DNA of 64,000 nt from Agrococcus casei LMG 22410 (GCF_900163565.1 NZ_FUHU01000045.1:62001-126000), one strand, 5' to 3'; positions 42,771 through 52,672 are shown, counted from the stretch's first letter. Notes: generated by a model from the letters alone, not told the origin. Translations and numbers: made by a program.

Positions 42771-43927
42771 AGCGCTGCTCCGATCGCCTTGATCGCCTCG
42801 GCGAGCACGGGCTTGGGAGTCGCATAGGTGAGGCGCACGAACCGCTCGTATCCCTGGCCGCAGGCAGACCCTGCGGTGACGGCCACGCCGGTGCGCTCTC
42901 GCAGCCGCGCTGCCGCATCCGAACCGCCTGCTTCGCCGAGGTCGAGCCAGGCGAGGTAGGTGGCTTCGTTGGGCGTCCAGCTGATCTGGGGCGCATGCTC
43001 GGCGAGCAGGGCTGCGAGCACGGCGCGGTTCGATGCCAGGTACTCGATCGACTCGCGCTGCCAGTCGCGAGCCTCGCGGTAGGCGGCGATCGTCGCGACG
43101 ACGCCGAGTGTCGAGGGGCCGTGCTGGCCGCCGAGCCCGCTGTCGACGAAGCGCTGCTGGTCGGCGTCGTTCGAGGTGATGAGCTGGGCGGTCTTGAGCC
43201 CGGGGATGTTCCAGGCCTTCGACGCGCTCGTCGAGGTGATCGTGTGCGCCGCTGCGGCTTCTGAGACCGATGCGTAGGGCACGTGCGGTCGGCTGTCGAA
43301 GCGGATCGGCGCGTGGATCTCGTCTGCGAAGACGCGGCCGCCGTGCCGGTCGACGATCTCTGAGATCGCGACGAGCTCTTCGCGGGTCAGCACCGAGCCG
43401 GTGGGGTTGTGCGGGTTGCACAGAAACAGGGTCTTGGCGCCTGCCCTGAATGCCTCGTCGATCGCGTCGAGGTCGTGTGCCCAGCGGCCGTTCGAGGCGG
43501 TGCCCGGCACTTCGACAACCGGATGGCCGAGTGCCGGCAGCAGCGTCAGCACGGGCATGTAGGCGGGCGTGGGCACGATCACAGCACTGCCCGCAGGAGC
43601 GTACGCGCGAACCGTGATCGTGAGTGCGGCCAGCACGTCAGAGACTGCGTGCACCCTCTCGGCGGGAACCTGCCAGCCGCAGGAGTCGCGGAGCCACCCT
43701 GCCCCCGCATCCGCGTGCTCCGCTGCGAGCGGATCGGAAAGGTAGCCGAGCGTGCCTGCGTCGACGGCTCGGTGCAGGGCAGCCGTGACGGCGGGGGCTG
43801 TGCCGAAGTCGGCCTCTGCGACCCAGGCGCCGATGGTGCCGGGGTGGAGGCTCCATTTACGGGACTCGGGGCGATCGAGGTCGGTGCGAGTGATCTGGTC
43901 GTAGGGGTGCAGCTGACAGTCGGGCAT
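42767..43927 (-). CDS. patB: PatB/MalY-type cystathionine beta-lyase (C-S lyase)
   Basis: Fold-type I PLP enzyme of 386 residues that cleaves cystathionine to homocysteine, pyruvate and ammonia, like AecD of Corynebacterium. Seen: SRKWSLHPGTIGAWVAEADF, LCNPHNPTGSVLTREEL, FADEIHAPIRFD and the PLP lysine in STSASKAWNIPGLK. I take ATG 43927 (MPDCQLHPYD) as start; 30 more upstream codons are open but unconserved. First gene of the methionine operon, divergent from parA. Together with MetY it offers both trans-sulfuration and direct sulfhydrylation routes to homocysteine. Confidence 0.88.
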   Translation of the reverse strand: MPDCQLHPYDQITRTDLDRPESRKWSLHPGTIGAWVAEADFGTAPAVTAALHRAVDAGTLGYLSDPLAAEHADAGAGWLRDSCGWQVPAERVHAVSDVLAALTITVRAYAPAGSAVIVPTPAYMPVLTLLPALGHPVVEVPGTASNGRWAHDLDAIDEAFRAGAKTLFLCNPHNPTGSVLTREELVAISEIVDRHGGRVFADEIHAPIRFDSRPHVPYASVSEAAAAHTITSTSASKAWNIPGLKTAQLITSNDADQQRFVDSGLGGQHGPSTLGVVATIAAYREARDWQRESIEYLASNRAVLAALLAEHAPQISWTPNEATYLAWLDLGEAGGSDAAARLRERTGVAVTAGSACGQGYERFVRLTYATPKPVLAEAIKAIGAAL

Positions 43928-44055
43928 GGTTCGAGGTTCGCGCCTCGAGGCACTCGCAGACAACGCTGCGCGACACAGTCCGTAACCTTGCACCCTCAAG
44001 TGGAGGTTGAAATACACGCCGCCTCTGCCTGGGCGGCCAGGTCAGTCGTCGCTTC

Positions 44056-44061
44056 TAGACT
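44056..44061 (+). promoter_or_regulatory. -10 element of parA (leaderless)
   Basis: TAGACT ends 6 nt before GTG 44068. The 140-bp divergent region 43928-44067 also must hold the patB promoter, which I could not place. Confidence 0.5.
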
Positions 44062-44067
44062 CAAGGT

Positions 44068-44949
44068 GTGACTACCAACGGCTACGACGCGCTTCCTGGA
44101 ATGGATGCGCCCGAACTCGGACCCACAGGTCGTCCGCTGCGCGAGTTTCCGGTGCCTGCGCCGCTGGCCGACCACGGCCCCGCGCGCATCATCTCGATGT
44201 GCAACCAGAAGGGCGGTGTCGGTAAGACGACGACATCGATCAACCTCGCAGCTGCGCTCGCCGAGTACGGCCGTCGTGTGCTGGCTGTCGACTTCGACCC
44301 GCAGGGTGCGCTCTCTGCAGGGCTCGGTGTGCAGAACTACGATGTCACGACGATCTACGACCTGCTGCTGAACCCCAAGCTCGACCCGCATGAGGCGATC
44401 CAGCCGACGAGTGTCGAAGGCCTTGATGTGATTCCGGCCAACATCGACCTCTCGGCTGCCGAAGTGCACCTCGTGAGTGAGGTCGCGCGCGAGCAGATTC
44501 TGGCACGCGTGCTGCGTCGGGTCGCCGATGACTACGACCTGATCCTGATCGACTGCCAGCCGTCGCTCGGCCTGCTCACGGTCAATGCGCTCACCGCGGC
44601 GCACGGTGTGCTGATTCCGCTCGAGAGCGAGTACTTCGCCCTTCGCGGTGTCGCGCTGCTGAAAGAGACGATCGACAAGGTGCAGGAGCGCCTGAACCCG
44701 TCGCTCGAGCTCGACGGCATCCTGATCACGATGTTCGACAGCCGCACCCTGCATGCGCGCGAGGTGCTCGAGCGTGTTGTCGACGCGTTCGACAGCCAGG
44801 TGCTCGACACCGTGATCCGCCGCACCGTGAAGTTCCCTGACGCATCGGTTGCCGGCACGCCCGTGACGCAGTTCGCGCCCAACCATGCGGCGGCTGAAGC
44901 GTACAGAACCCTTGCCCGAGAGCTGGTCGTGCGTGGAGCAGTCGCTTAA
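44068..44949 (+). CDS. ParA-family ATPase
   Basis: A 293-residue deviant Walker ATPase of the ParA/Soj family: CNQKGGVGKTTTSINLAAAL, Walker A' and LAVDFDPQGALS, then DYDLILIDCQPSLGLLTVNAL and the GRRT-type segment. It is the Rv1708-like paralog linked to scpAB, not the parAB pair near oriC. Probably aids chromosome segregation or condensin loading. GTG 44068 starts 6 nt after a -10 hexamer. The C-terminus overlaps scpA by 17 nt. Confidence 0.92.
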   Translation: MTTNGYDALPGMDAPELGPTGRPLREFPVPAPLADHGPARIISMCNQKGGVGKTTTSINLAAALAEYGRRVLAVDFDPQGALSAGLGVQNYDVTTIYDLLLNPKLDPHEAIQPTSVEGLDVIPANIDLSAAEVHLVSEVAREQILARVLRRVADDYDLILIDCQPSLGLLTVNALTAAHGVLIPLESEYFALRGVALLKETIDKVQERLNPSLELDGILITMFDSRTLHAREVLERVVDAFDSQVLDTVIRRTVKFPDASVAGTPVTQFAPNHAAAEAYRTLARELVVRGAVA

Positions 44950-45784
44950 CGACGGCGAAGTGAACGCCGAGCAGTCGCATAACGACACTGCCGAAGTCGA
45001 AGGGTCGGGCGGCTTCGAGCTGCATCTCGAGAACTTCGAGGGTCCGTTCGATCTGCTGCTGACGCTGATCGGCAACCGCAAGCTCGACGTCACCGAGCTT
45101 GCGCTGAGCACGGTGACGGGCGAGTTCATCTCGTATGTCTCGAAGCTCGAGGGCGAAGGCAGCCTCGACAAGGCGAGCGAGTTCATCGTGGTTGCGGCGA
45201 CGCTGCTCGACCTCAAGATCGCGAGTCTGCTGCCTGCGGGCGATGTCGTCGACCGTGAAGACGTGGCGCTGCTCGAGGCACGTGACCTGCTGTTTGCGAG
45301 GCTGCTGCAGTATCGGGCGTTCAAGCATGCGGCGAAGTGGCTGTCAGGCCACCTCGACGCCGAGAGCGGGCGTCATGCCAGGCAGGTCAAGCTCGAGCGC
45401 AAGTTCGTCGAGCGCACGCCCGAGCTCGTCTGGACGCTGACCCTTGACGACTTCGCGGCGCTTGCGCTGCTGGCGATGACGCCGCGTGAGATTCCGACGG
45501 TCGGCCTTGACCATCTGCATGCTCCGCTGGTGTCGATTCGCGAGCAGGCTGCCGAGATCGTCGCGCAGCTGCGCGGTGCCGGCTCGCTCTCGTTTCGTGA
45601 GCTCATCGCCGGGGTTGCCAGCAGGGGAGTGATCGTCGCACGCTTCCTGGCGGCGCTCGAGCTGTATCGTCGGTCGGCGGTGACGTTCGAGCAGCTCGAG
45701 CCGCTGGGTGAGCTGACGATCACCTGGAGCGGTCACGACTTCGCCGACGAGTCGCTCGCTACGCTGGGGGCTGACTACGACTGA
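44933..45784 (+). CDS. scpA: Segregation and condensation protein A
   Basis: Kleisin subunit that bridges the SMC heads. 283 residues: N-terminal SMC-neck binding region FELHLENFEGPFDLLLTLIG, KLDVTELALSTVTGEFISYV, ATLLDLKIASLLP, and a C-terminal winged helix (SFRELIAGVASRGVIVARFLAALEL). The start is uncertain: GTG 44933, GTG 44960 or ATG 44885 are in frame; I chose GTG 44933, which overlaps the parA end. Its last 10 nt overlap the end of a gene on the opposite strand. Confidence 0.92.
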   Translation: MEQSLNDGEVNAEQSHNDTAEVEGSGGFELHLENFEGPFDLLLTLIGNRKLDVTELALSTVTGEFISYVSKLEGEGSLDKASEFIVVAATLLDLKIASLLPAGDVVDREDVALLEARDLLFARLLQYRAFKHAAKWLSGHLDAESGRHARQVKLERKFVERTPELVWTLTLDDFAALALLAMTPREIPTVGLDHLHAPLVSIREQAAEIVAQLRGAGSLSFRELIAGVASRGVIVARFLAALELYRRSAVTFEQLEPLGELTITWSGHDFADESLATLGADYD

Positions 45785-46068
45785 AGCGAGCCCAATGCCA
45801 GCTCGACTCGTCCTGGGTACTCGGCGCGCAGCTGCTGCAGAATGCTCCCTGATTCGTCAAGGTATGCGGCACGATGCCGGCTGCTGCTCCAGGCGCCTGT
45901 TTCAACATCGAACTCATTGAGCCAGATCTGATGCCATCGGCGGATGTGCTCAGTCAGTGCCTGCGAGAGCCCGAGCTGGTGGGGCGATACTGCATACTCG
46001 TCTGTTCCCGGCAGCCACAGCGGCCACGGGTGTCCGTAGTCGGGAAAGATCTTCAGATCCGGTTGCAT
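45775..46068 (-). CDS. Conserved hypothetical protein between scpA and scpB, opposite strand
   Basis: A 97-residue soluble protein beginning MQPDLKIFPDYGHPWPLWLP, with Trp/Pro-rich start and a helical second half (LTEHIRRWHQIWLNEFDVE, LQQLRAEYPGRVELALG). A longer frame upstream to 46218 would run through the start of scpB; ATG 46068 avoids that and leaves a 25-nt divergent gap. A CAGGCT hexamer 6 nt upstream may be its -10. I do not recognise a family with certainty; similar short proteins with a PLW motif occur in actinobacteria. It splits the usual scpA-scpB pair. Confidence 0.68.
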   Translation of the reverse strand: MQPDLKIFPDYGHPWPLWLPGTDEYAVSPHQLGLSQALTEHIRRWHQIWLNEFDVETGAWSSSRHRAAYLDESGSILQQLRAEYPGRVELALGSLQS

Positions 46069-46093
46069 ACGTCGAGCCTGGCACAATGAGCAC

Positions 46094-46642
46094 ATGACCG
46101 AAATCGACCGCAAGCTCGAAGCGATCTTCACTGTCGCCGACGAGCCGCAGTCGCCGACCCACCTGGCCGCCGCACTGCAGGAGCCGGTCGCAGCCGTCAA
46201 GGACGCCATTGAGCGCATCCGTGCAGACTTCGACGGCGAAGGCGACGGTCCCGCTCGAGGCTTCGAGCTGCGCGAGGTCGGTGGCGGCTGGCGGCTGTAC
46301 GTGCGAGGCGATTACGACGACACGGTCGCTGACTTCGTGTCGACCGTGACACCGTCGAAGCTCTCACAGGCAGCACTCGAGACCCTTGCCGTGATCGCCT
46401 ACCGACAGCCAGTCACGCGCGGACAGGTGGCGGCCATCCGTGCTGTCAATGTCGACTCTGTCGTGCGCACGCTGCTGGCCCGCGGCCTCGTCGAAGAGGC
46501 ATTCACCGACAGCGACACGGGCGCGATCCACTATCGAACCACCGACCTACTGCTGACGCAGCTGGGCATCAATGACATCACCGAGCTGCCGCTGATCTCG
46601 CCGCTGCTGCCGGATTCACCCGAGGAAGAGGCATTCGCATGA
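46094..46642 (+). CDS. scpB: Segregation and condensation protein B
   Basis: Winged-helix partner of ScpA in the SMC condensin complex. 182 residues with KLEAIFTVADEPQSPTHLA and the conserved LSQAALETLAVIAYRQPVTRGQVAAIRAVNVDSVVRTLLARGL. A CACAAT hexamer 6 nt before ATG 46094 may give a leaderless transcript. Overlaps rluB by ATGA. Confidence 0.95.
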   Translation: MTEIDRKLEAIFTVADEPQSPTHLAAALQEPVAAVKDAIERIRADFDGEGDGPARGFELREVGGGWRLYVRGDYDDTVADFVSTVTPSKLSQAALETLAVIAYRQPVTRGQVAAIRAVNVDSVVRTLLARGLVEEAFTDSDTGAIHYRTTDLLLTQLGINDITELPLISPLLPDSPEEEAFA

Positions 46643-47388
46643 ACAACCAGTCGACTGAGGGCGAGCGCGTGCAGAAGGTGCTCGCGGCTGCGGGTGTCGC
46701 AAGCCGACGTGTCGTAGAAGACATGATCGTCGACGGCCGCATCACGGTCGACGGCAAGATCGTGACCGAGCTGGGCACCAGGATCACGCCGGATGCGCGA
46801 GTGACGGTCGACGGCAAGGCGATTCAGCTCGACGTGAGCAAGCGGTACATCATGCTCAACAAGCCGGTGGGCGTCGTATCGACCATGAAGGACGAGAACG
46901 GCAGACCCGACCTGCAGCAGTATGCCGACCGTGTCGGCGAGCGCGTCTACAACGTCGGCCGGCTCGACGAGATGACCAGCGGACTGCTGCTCATGACCAA
47001 CGACGGCGAAGTCGCGCACCGACTCGCGCATCCGTCATTCGAAGTGCCGAAGACGTACATCGCGCTCGTGCACGGCCAGCTCGAGACGCGCACGCTGCGA
47101 CGCCTGCGCGAGGGCTTCGAGCTCGAAGACGGCTTCATCGCAGCCGACGACGTGCGAGTCAAGGGCGTCAAGGGCGGCCTGACCATGGTCGAGATCACCC
47201 TGCACTCGGGACGCAACCGCATCGTGCGACGCATGATGCTGCACGTCGGGCATCCGGTGCAGGAGCTCGTGCGTCGCAGCTTCGGGCCGCTGAATCTCGG
47301 CACTCTCGGCGCTGGAAAGACACGTCAGTTGACTACGATGGAACTTCGCGACGTGCTCACCCTGGTGCGCGATTCGCCCAACACGTAA
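46639..47388 (+). CDS. rluB: Ribosomal large-subunit pseudouridine synthase, RsuA/RluB family
   Basis: Converts a uridine of 23S rRNA to pseudouridine. 249 residues: S4 domain (ERVQKVLAAAGVASRRVVEDMIVDGR), then the catalytic domain with NVGRLDEMTSGLLLMTNDG (catalytic Asp) and HSGRNRIVRRMMLHVGHPVQELVR. Position in the parA-scpA-scpB-rluB run matches Rv1711. RluB versus other RsuA-family specificity is inferred. Confidence 0.92.
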   Translation: MNNQSTEGERVQKVLAAAGVASRRVVEDMIVDGRITVDGKIVTELGTRITPDARVTVDGKAIQLDVSKRYIMLNKPVGVVSTMKDENGRPDLQQYADRVGERVYNVGRLDEMTSGLLLMTNDGEVAHRLAHPSFEVPKTYIALVHGQLETRTLRRLREGFELEDGFIAADDVRVKGVKGGLTMVEITLHSGRNRIVRRMMLHVGHPVQELVRRSFGPLNLGTLGAGKTRQLTTMELRDVLTLVRDSPNT

Positions 47389-47397
47389 GGAGTCACC

Positions 47398-48480
47398 GTG
47401 CCGCACCGCCTGCAAGGACCCGTGCGCATCGTCGGCACGGGGCTTCTCGGCACGAGCATCGGCCTCGGGCTGACTGCTCGGGGCGTCGATGTGCAGCTCG
47501 CAGACGCCAGCCCTTCGCAGGCTGCGCTCGCGGCTGACTACGGTGCGGGGCGTCTCGCGACCGCTGACGATGCGACGCCGCAGCTGATCGTCGTGGCAGT
47601 TCCGCCCGATGTCACCGCTGAGGTCGTCGCCTCTGAGCTCGCGCGCTTTCCTCAAGCGATCGTGACCGATGTCGCGAGCGTCAAGCAGCTGCCGCTGACG
47701 CAGCTGCGCGAGCTTGGAGCAGACGTGTCGCGCTACCTCGGCAGCCACCCCATGGCGGGCAAGGAGCAGTCGGGTGCGCTCGCGGGCACGGGCGACCTCT
47801 TCTTCGGCAGGCCGTGGGTCATTGCGAGCCACGATGACATCTCGTACTCGAGCGGCAGCCTCATCGACGATCTCATCCTCGACCTCGGCGCGGTTCCGAT
47901 CGAGATGTCTGTCGTCGAGCATGACCGGGCTGTTGCGCTCGTCTCGCATGTTCCGCAGCTGGCATCGACGCTGGTTGCATCGCTGCTGCAGGAGGCCCCG
48001 TTCGAGTCGCTGAGGCTCGCTGGCGGCGGGCTTCGCGACGTGACGCGCGTCGCTGGCAGCGATCCGGCGCTCTGGATGCAGATTCTCAGTGCGAATGCCG
48101 AGGCAGTCACAGAAGTGCTGAAGCAGCTGCGCGACTCGCTCGACGGCGTCATCGAAGCGCTCGACACTGCGGGGGAGCCCGGCTCGCTGCGAGCCATCGC
48201 CGGTGCGCTCGTCGAAGGCAACCAGGGCGTTGCCAGGCTGCCCGGCAAGCACGGAACGCACACGAAGTTCGCGCGCACGCTCGTGCGGGTCGACGACCGC
48301 CCCGGCCAGCTGGCGCGGCTCTTCACCGACATCGGCGATGCGGGAGTCAACCTCGAGGATGTGCGGATCGAGCACGCAGAGGGTGCCCAGTTCGGTGTCG
48401 CCGAAGTGCTCGTCGCGCTCGATGCAGAGCTCGAGCTCGAAGCGGCGCTGACGGAGCTGGGCTGGAAGGTGCTCGGATGA
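47398..48480 (+). CDS. tyrA: Prephenate dehydrogenase
   Basis: Tyrosine biosynthesis: oxidative decarboxylation of prephenate (or arogenate). 360 residues with Rossmann VRIVGTGLLGTSIGLGL, TDVASVKQLPL, YLGSHPMAGKEQSG, HDRAVALVSHVPQL and a C-terminal ACT domain (VRVDDRPGQLARLFTDIGDAGVNLEDVRIEH) for feedback by tyrosine. GTG 47398 has AAGGAG well placed. It sits between rluB and cmk, a place it does not hold in M. tuberculosis. Confidence 0.93.
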   Translation: MPHRLQGPVRIVGTGLLGTSIGLGLTARGVDVQLADASPSQAALAADYGAGRLATADDATPQLIVVAVPPDVTAEVVASELARFPQAIVTDVASVKQLPLTQLRELGADVSRYLGSHPMAGKEQSGALAGTGDLFFGRPWVIASHDDISYSSGSLIDDLILDLGAVPIEMSVVEHDRAVALVSHVPQLASTLVASLLQEAPFESLRLAGGGLRDVTRVAGSDPALWMQILSANAEAVTEVLKQLRDSLDGVIEALDTAGEPGSLRAIAGALVEGNQGVARLPGKHGTHTKFARTLVRVDDRPGQLARLFTDIGDAGVNLEDVRIEHAEGAQFGVAEVLVALDAELELEAALTELGWKVLG

Positions 48481-49172
48481 CCGATGCTGAGAAGAAGGAT
48501 GCACGGATGAGTGAGAACGTCGTCGTCGGAATTGACGGCCCAGCAGGCAGCGGCAAGTCGTCGGTGGCGCGGGCTGCGGCACGCGAGCTCGGCTTTCAGT
48601 TTCTCGACACCGGTGCCGCCTACCGCTCGCTCGGCTGGCTCGTGTACGACCGCGGTGCCGACCCGGGCATCCGTGAGCACGTGCTCAAGACCCTCGAGCA
48701 GTTCGACTACGAGATCAGCCTCGAATCGGGCTCGCAGCGGGTGCTGGTGAACGGTCTCGACGTGACGGCGCAGATTCGTGCCGAGCACATCTCGGGCGCT
48801 GCCAGCAGGGTTGCTGTCGTGCCCGAGGTGCGCACGCGCGTGAATGAGATCTTCAGGGGTCTCATACAGTCGGCAGAACCCGGTATCGTAGTCGAGGGCC
48901 GCGACATCACTACTGTCGTTGCCCCGGATGCCGATGTGCGCATCCTGCTGACGGCCAGACCCGAGATCCGCGCAGAGCGACGAGCTTCTGATGTGGGCGA
49001 GGACGCAGACGCCATTGCCAAGCGCATTCGAGATCGAGACGATCGCGACATGGGCAACAGTGACTTTATGGAGCCGGCTGACGGCGTGCACCTGGTTGAC
49101 TCGAGTGATCTGAGCTTCAACCAGACTGTGCAGGCGGTCGTCAACCTGGTTCACGGAAGGACCCCAAGATGA
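48477..49172 (+). CDS. cmk: Cytidylate kinase
   Basis: Phosphorylates CMP/dCMP. 231 residues: P-loop [35 protein letters not shown], the CMP-binding insert, and [34 protein letters not shown] 48477 overlaps the tyrA stop (ATGA); an internal ATG 48507 (MSENVVVG) is an alternative start. The gene overlaps der by ATGA. Confidence 0.96.
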   Translation: MTDAEKKDARMSENVVVGIDGPAGSGKSSVARAAARELGFQFLDTGAAYRSLGWLVYDRGADPGIREHVLKTLEQFDYEISLESGSQRVLVNGLDVTAQIRAEHISGAASRVAVVPEVRTRVNEIFRGLIQSAEPGIVVEGRDITTVVAPDADVRILLTARPEIRAERRASDVGEDADAIAKRIRDRDDRDMGNSDFMEPADGVHLVDSSDLSFNQTVQAVVNLVHGRTPR

Positions 49173-50671
49173 CGAATGACGAGACGAACCAGGAGTTCGA
49201 GGCGAGCGAAGAGTTCGACCCGACCCTCGAGCTCGACGACGCCCGCATGCGCACCCTGCGTGCCGGCCTCGACGACTACGAGTTCGAAGACGACGACGAG
49301 CAGCTGCTTGCTGACTTCGACTTCGACCCCGATGCGCCGATTCTCATGCCTGCGCTGCCGGTGCTGGCGATCGTCGGCCGGCCCAACGTGGGCAAGTCTG
49401 CGCTCGTCAACCGCATTCTCGGTCGCCGCGAAGCTGTCGTCGAAGACACTCCGGGTGTGACGCGCGACCGCGTGAGCTACAAGGCCGAGTGGGGCAACCA
49501 GCCGTTCACGCTGGTCGACACCGGTGGCTGGGAGCCGGATGCGCGGGGCATCGACAAGTCCGTCGCTCAGCAGGCAGAGATCGCCGTGGAGCTTGCGGAT
49601 GCAGTGCTGTTCGTCGTCGACATCAATGTCGGCCCGACATCCACTGACGAGCACGTCGTTCGGATGCTGCGCCAGTCGAAGAAGCCCGTGCTGCTCGTTG
49701 CCAACAAGGCAGATGATGCGCGTCGTGACATCGAGACTGCTGACCTCTGGAGCCTCGGCCTCGGTGAGCCGCACCCTGTCTCTGCTGCGCACGGCAGGGG
49801 AGTTGCCGACCTGCTCGACAAGGTCATCAAGGTGCTGCCGAAGGAGTCGGCTGTTGCCAAGGAGGAGTATGGCGGGCCGCGTCGCGTTGCCATTCTCGGG
49901 CGTCCGAATGTCGGCAAGTCGTCGCTGCTGAACAAGGCAGCAGGCGAAGAGCGTGTTGTCGTCAATGACATCGCAGGCACCACGCGTGACCCGGTTGACG
50001 AGCAGATCGAGCTCGGCGGACGTGTGTGGCGCTTTGTCGACACGGCTGGCATCCGTCGCCGTGTGCACCTGCAGCAGGGTGCTGACTTCTATGCGACGCT
50101 GCGCACGCAGGCGGCGCTCGAGAAGGCTGAAGTCGCTGTCGTGCTGCTGGATGTCACGCATGTCATCAGCGAGCAGGACATTCGCATCATCGATCTCGTG
50201 CTCGAGTCGGGCCGTGCGCTCGTGCTGGCGTTCAACAAGTGGGATCAGCTCGAAGACGAACGGCGTCGCTACCTCGAGCGTGAGATCGAGCAGGATCTTG
50301 CGCATGTCGAGTGGGCGCCTCGTGTCAACATCTCGGCACGCACCGGTCGTCACCTCGAGAAGCTCGTGCCGGCGCTCGAGACGGCGCTTGACTCGTGGGA
50401 CATGCGCATTCCGACTGCCAAGTTCAATGCGTTTCTCGCTGAGCTCACGGCGGAGCACCCGCACCCGCTTCGTGGTGGCAAGCAGCCGCGCATCCTGTTC
50501 GGAACACAGGCTGCGTCGCGTCCGCCGACGTTTGTGCTGTTCACGACCGGATTCCTTGACCCGCAGTACAGAAGGTTCATTCAGCGTCGACTGCGCGAGG
50601 TCTACGGCTTCGAGGGCACGCCTGTCATCGTCAATCAGCGCATTCGCGAGAAGCGTCAGCGTCGCACGTAG
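49169..50671 (+). CDS. der: GTPase Der (EngA), 50S assembly factor
   Basis: Tandem-GTPase protein for late 50S assembly, 500 residues. An acidic N-terminal extension of about 65 residues precedes G domain 1 ([34 protein letters not shown]) and G domain 2 ([39 protein letters not shown]), then the KH-like domain ending [18 protein letters not shown]. Last gene of the run that starts at parA; it ends 16 nt from a convergent gene. Confidence 0.97.
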   Translation: MTNDETNQEFEASEEFDPTLELDDARMRTLRAGLDDYEFEDDDEQLLADFDFDPDAPILMPALPVLAIVGRPNVGKSALVNRILGRREAVVEDTPGVTRDRVSYKAEWGNQPFTLVDTGGWEPDARGIDKSVAQQAEIAVELADAVLFVVDINVGPTSTDEHVVRMLRQSKKPVLLVANKADDARRDIETADLWSLGLGEPHPVSAAHGRGVADLLDKVIKVLPKESAVAKEEYGGPRRVAILGRPNVGKSSLLNKAAGEERVVVNDIAGTTRDPVDEQIELGGRVWRFVDTAGIRRRVHLQQGADFYATLRTQAALEKAEVAVVLLDVTHVISEQDIRIIDLVLESGRALVLAFNKWDQLEDERRRYLEREIEQDLAHVEWAPRVNISARTGRHLEKLVPALETALDSWDMRIPTAKFNAFLAELTAEHPHPLRGGKQPRILFGTQAASRPPTFVLFTTGFLDPQYRRFIQRRLREVYGFEGTPVIVNQRIREKRQRRT

Positions 50672-50687
50672 GCGCCAAGCGCAGGCT

Positions 50688-51143
50688 TCACAGCACCTCG
50701 AGCAGGGTCGCCTGCACGTAGCCGAGCCAGTCGGTGACGCCCTGAAATGCCTCGTTGCCCTGCTCGACTCGCGTCGTCAGAACGAGGCGCATGTCACTGA
50801 GGGCGCGCAGCCAGTCGTCGATCTCTTCTGAGCCGACGTGCACAGTCGCGGTGTCGCCCTCGCGCTTTGCTGTGACAGAGCCGACGATCACTGCGTCGTG
50901 GTAGCGCTCGCGTGCAGCTGCGAGCTCGGGCAGGGCGAGCCTGCGGAACTCGTGGGCCTCTTCTGCGTCGTCGTAGGCGTCGGGGTAGAGGCGCAGCACC
51001 GCCGGGTCTTCGAAGTTGAGTGCGCCCTGGCCGGCAGCGCGGTGCAGGCGCTTGAGCTGCTCGGCGAGATTCTCGAGCATCTTCGCCTCGTCGAGGTCGA
51101 AGACGGCCTCGACGCCGTCGTGCACCTTCTGCCAGGCGTGCAT
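50688..51143 (-). CDS. DUF2017-family protein
   Basis: A 151-residue soluble protein, helical and acidic, fitting the actinobacterial DUF2017 family commonly encoded right after clpS. Visible features: FDLDEAKMLENLAEQLKRL, a middle segment FRRLALPELAAARERYHDA, and a C-terminal WLRALSDMRLVLTTRV with GVTDWLGYVQATLLEVL. It shares one base with the clpS stop, so they are coupled. Function unknown; the linkage suggests a role around ClpS/N-end-rule proteolysis. Confidence 0.82.
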   Translation of the reverse strand: MHAWQKVHDGVEAVFDLDEAKMLENLAEQLKRLHRAAGQGALNFEDPAVLRLYPDAYDDAEEAHEFRRLALPELAAARERYHDAVIVGSVTAKREGDTATVHVGSEEIDDWLRALSDMRLVLTTRVEQGNEAFQGVTDWLGYVQATLLEVL

Positions 51144-51430
51144 CAGAGGGCCTCGACCGTTGCCTGCAGGCCGTACGCGTGCATCGCAGAGACGTGGCGC
51201 TCCATGGTCTCGCGATCGCCTGCTGCGACAGCGGCTCGGCCCTCGTTGTGCACGAGCAGCATGAGTCGCTGTGCCTTCTCGCGCGAGAAGCCGAAGTAGC
51301 TGCGGAACACGTACGTCACATACGGCATGAGGTTGACCGGGTCATCCCAGACGAGGGTGATCCAGCCGCCCGTCGTGAGCGCCTCGGTGTCGAGCTCTTC
51401 GAGCACTGCGTTGTCGGCCATCACTGACAT
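51143..51430 (-). CDS. clpS: ATP-dependent Clp protease adaptor ClpS
   Basis: Adaptor that hands N-degron substrates to ClpC/ClpA-ClpP. 95 residues with [20 protein letters not shown] (the DDPVN substrate loop), [17 protein letters not shown] (M and H region) and [12 protein letters not shown]. The start is ATG 51430 or ATG 51421; neither has a strong Shine-Dalgarno. Lies 4 nt after the MFS gene on the same strand and just before the DUF2017 gene. Confidence 0.93.
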   Translation of the reverse strand: MSVMADNAVLEELDTEALTTGGWITLVWDDPVNLMPYVTYVFRSYFGFSREKAQRLMLLVHNEGRAAVAAGDRETMERHVSAMHAYGLQATVEAL

Positions 51431-51434
51431 GGTG

Positions 51435-52664
51435 TCACGGAATGCGCAGTTCTTCTGTGATCGGGTCGATCGGCTTGCGGCGGATGCGCGCGAATGCGAT
51501 CACCAGCAGCACAAGGCCGAGGGCGGATGCCATGGCTCCGAAGAGTCCGGGCGCCAGGTATCCGAGGCCGCCGGCGATGACGATGCCGCCGAGCCATGCG
51601 CCGATGCTGTTGCCGATGTTGAAGGCCGAGTGGTTCATGGATGCGCCCAGCAGCTTCGCGCGTCCGGCCGTGCGTATGAGCAGCGACTGGATGGCCGGCG
51701 TGAACGACGACGACGTGAAGCCGATCAGGAAGAGCGAGGCGAACAGCATGACAGGGTTGGCTGCCGTCGCCCAGAACAGGAGCAGAGATGCGACGAACGC
51801 GCCGACCCCTGCGACAGCCGTGCGCTCCATGGCGCGGTCGCTCGCCCATCCGCCTGCAATGTTGCCCAGTGTCATGCCGACGCCGACGAGTGCGAGTGCG
51901 AGGGGGATGAAGCCGGCTGTGAGACCGGCCTCTCTGACGACGGTCTCGGCGACGTAGGAGTAGACGGTGAAGAAGCCGGCGAGGCTGAGGGCTCCGGCGG
52001 CGACGACCAGCCAGAGCCTGGCGCTTCTGAAGGCGCCGAGCTCGGCGAGGGCGCTTCGGGTCGGGTCGCCCTTGACGCGGGGCACGGCGATGATCGTCAT
52101 GATCATTGCGAGCACGAAGAGCACTGCGACGAAGGCGTAAGTCCAGCGCCAGCCGGCGAGCTGCCCGAGCCAGGTGCCGAGCGGAACGCCGATGACGTTG
52201 GCGATCGTGAGGCCCGAGAGGGCGATGGCGATGCCGGCTCCCTGTTTGCCGGGGCCCATGATGCGGGCGGCGAGCAGCGACGCGACGCCGAAGTAGGCGC
52301 CGTGGGGGAGCCCTGCGATGAACCGGGCGATCGACAGCGTGAAGAACTCGGGTGCGACGGCTGAGAGCAGGTTGCCGAATGCGAGGGCTGCGAGCAGCAC
52401 GATCGCGAGCTTCGACTGAGAGAAGCGGGCTGTGGCCATGGCCAGCACGGGTGCGCCGACCACGACGCCGACGGCGTACCAGGTGATGAGCCACCCGGCT
52501 GCGGCGATCGACTGCTCGGGCTGCGTCTGGAAGTTGTCGGTCAGCTCGCTCGCCATGAGCGGCAGGATGCCCATGGTTGCGAACTCGGTCGTGCCGATGG
52601 CGAAGCCACCCAGAGCGAGGGTGATGAGCGCGAGGATCCGGCGACCGGGAGTGAGCTGAGGCAC
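51435..52664 (-). CDS. MFS transporter of the DHA1 (AraJ-like) family
   Basis: A 409-residue, 12-span major facilitator. Segment 1 is [29 protein letters not shown], typical of AraJ/PbuE/YdhP-like exporters; the loop after span 2 has [14 protein letters not shown] and the [14 protein letters not shown] motif is present in span 4. Probably an efflux pump for drugs or sugars; the substrate cannot be told. GTG 52664 lies 8 nt after a TAGGAT hexamer on the minus strand. First gene of the MFS-clpS-DUF2017 run. Confidence 0.87.
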   Translation of the reverse strand: MPQLTPGRRILALITLALGGFAIGTTEFATMGILPLMASELTDNFQTQPEQSIAAAGWLITWYAVGVVVGAPVLAMATARFSQSKLAIVLLAALAFGNLLSAVAPEFFTLSIARFIAGLPHGAYFGVASLLAARIMGPGKQGAGIAIALSGLTIANVIGVPLGTWLGQLAGWRWTYAFVAVLFVLAMIMTIIAVPRVKGDPTRSALAELGAFRSARLWLVVAAGALSLAGFFTVYSYVAETVVREAGLTAGFIPLALALVGVGMTLGNIAGGWASDRAMERTAVAGVGAFVASLLLFWATAANPVMLFASLFLIGFTSSSFTPAIQSLLIRTAGRAKLLGASMNHSAFNIGNSIGAWLGGIVIAGGLGYLAPGLFGAMASALGLVLLVIAFARIRRKPIDPITEELRIP

Positions 52665-52672
52665 AGCCGTCT

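Noticed and set aside
43928-44067. SAM riboswitch before the methionine operon
   Set aside because: The gap is only 140 bp, shared with the parA promoter, and lacks a recognisable SAM aptamer core.
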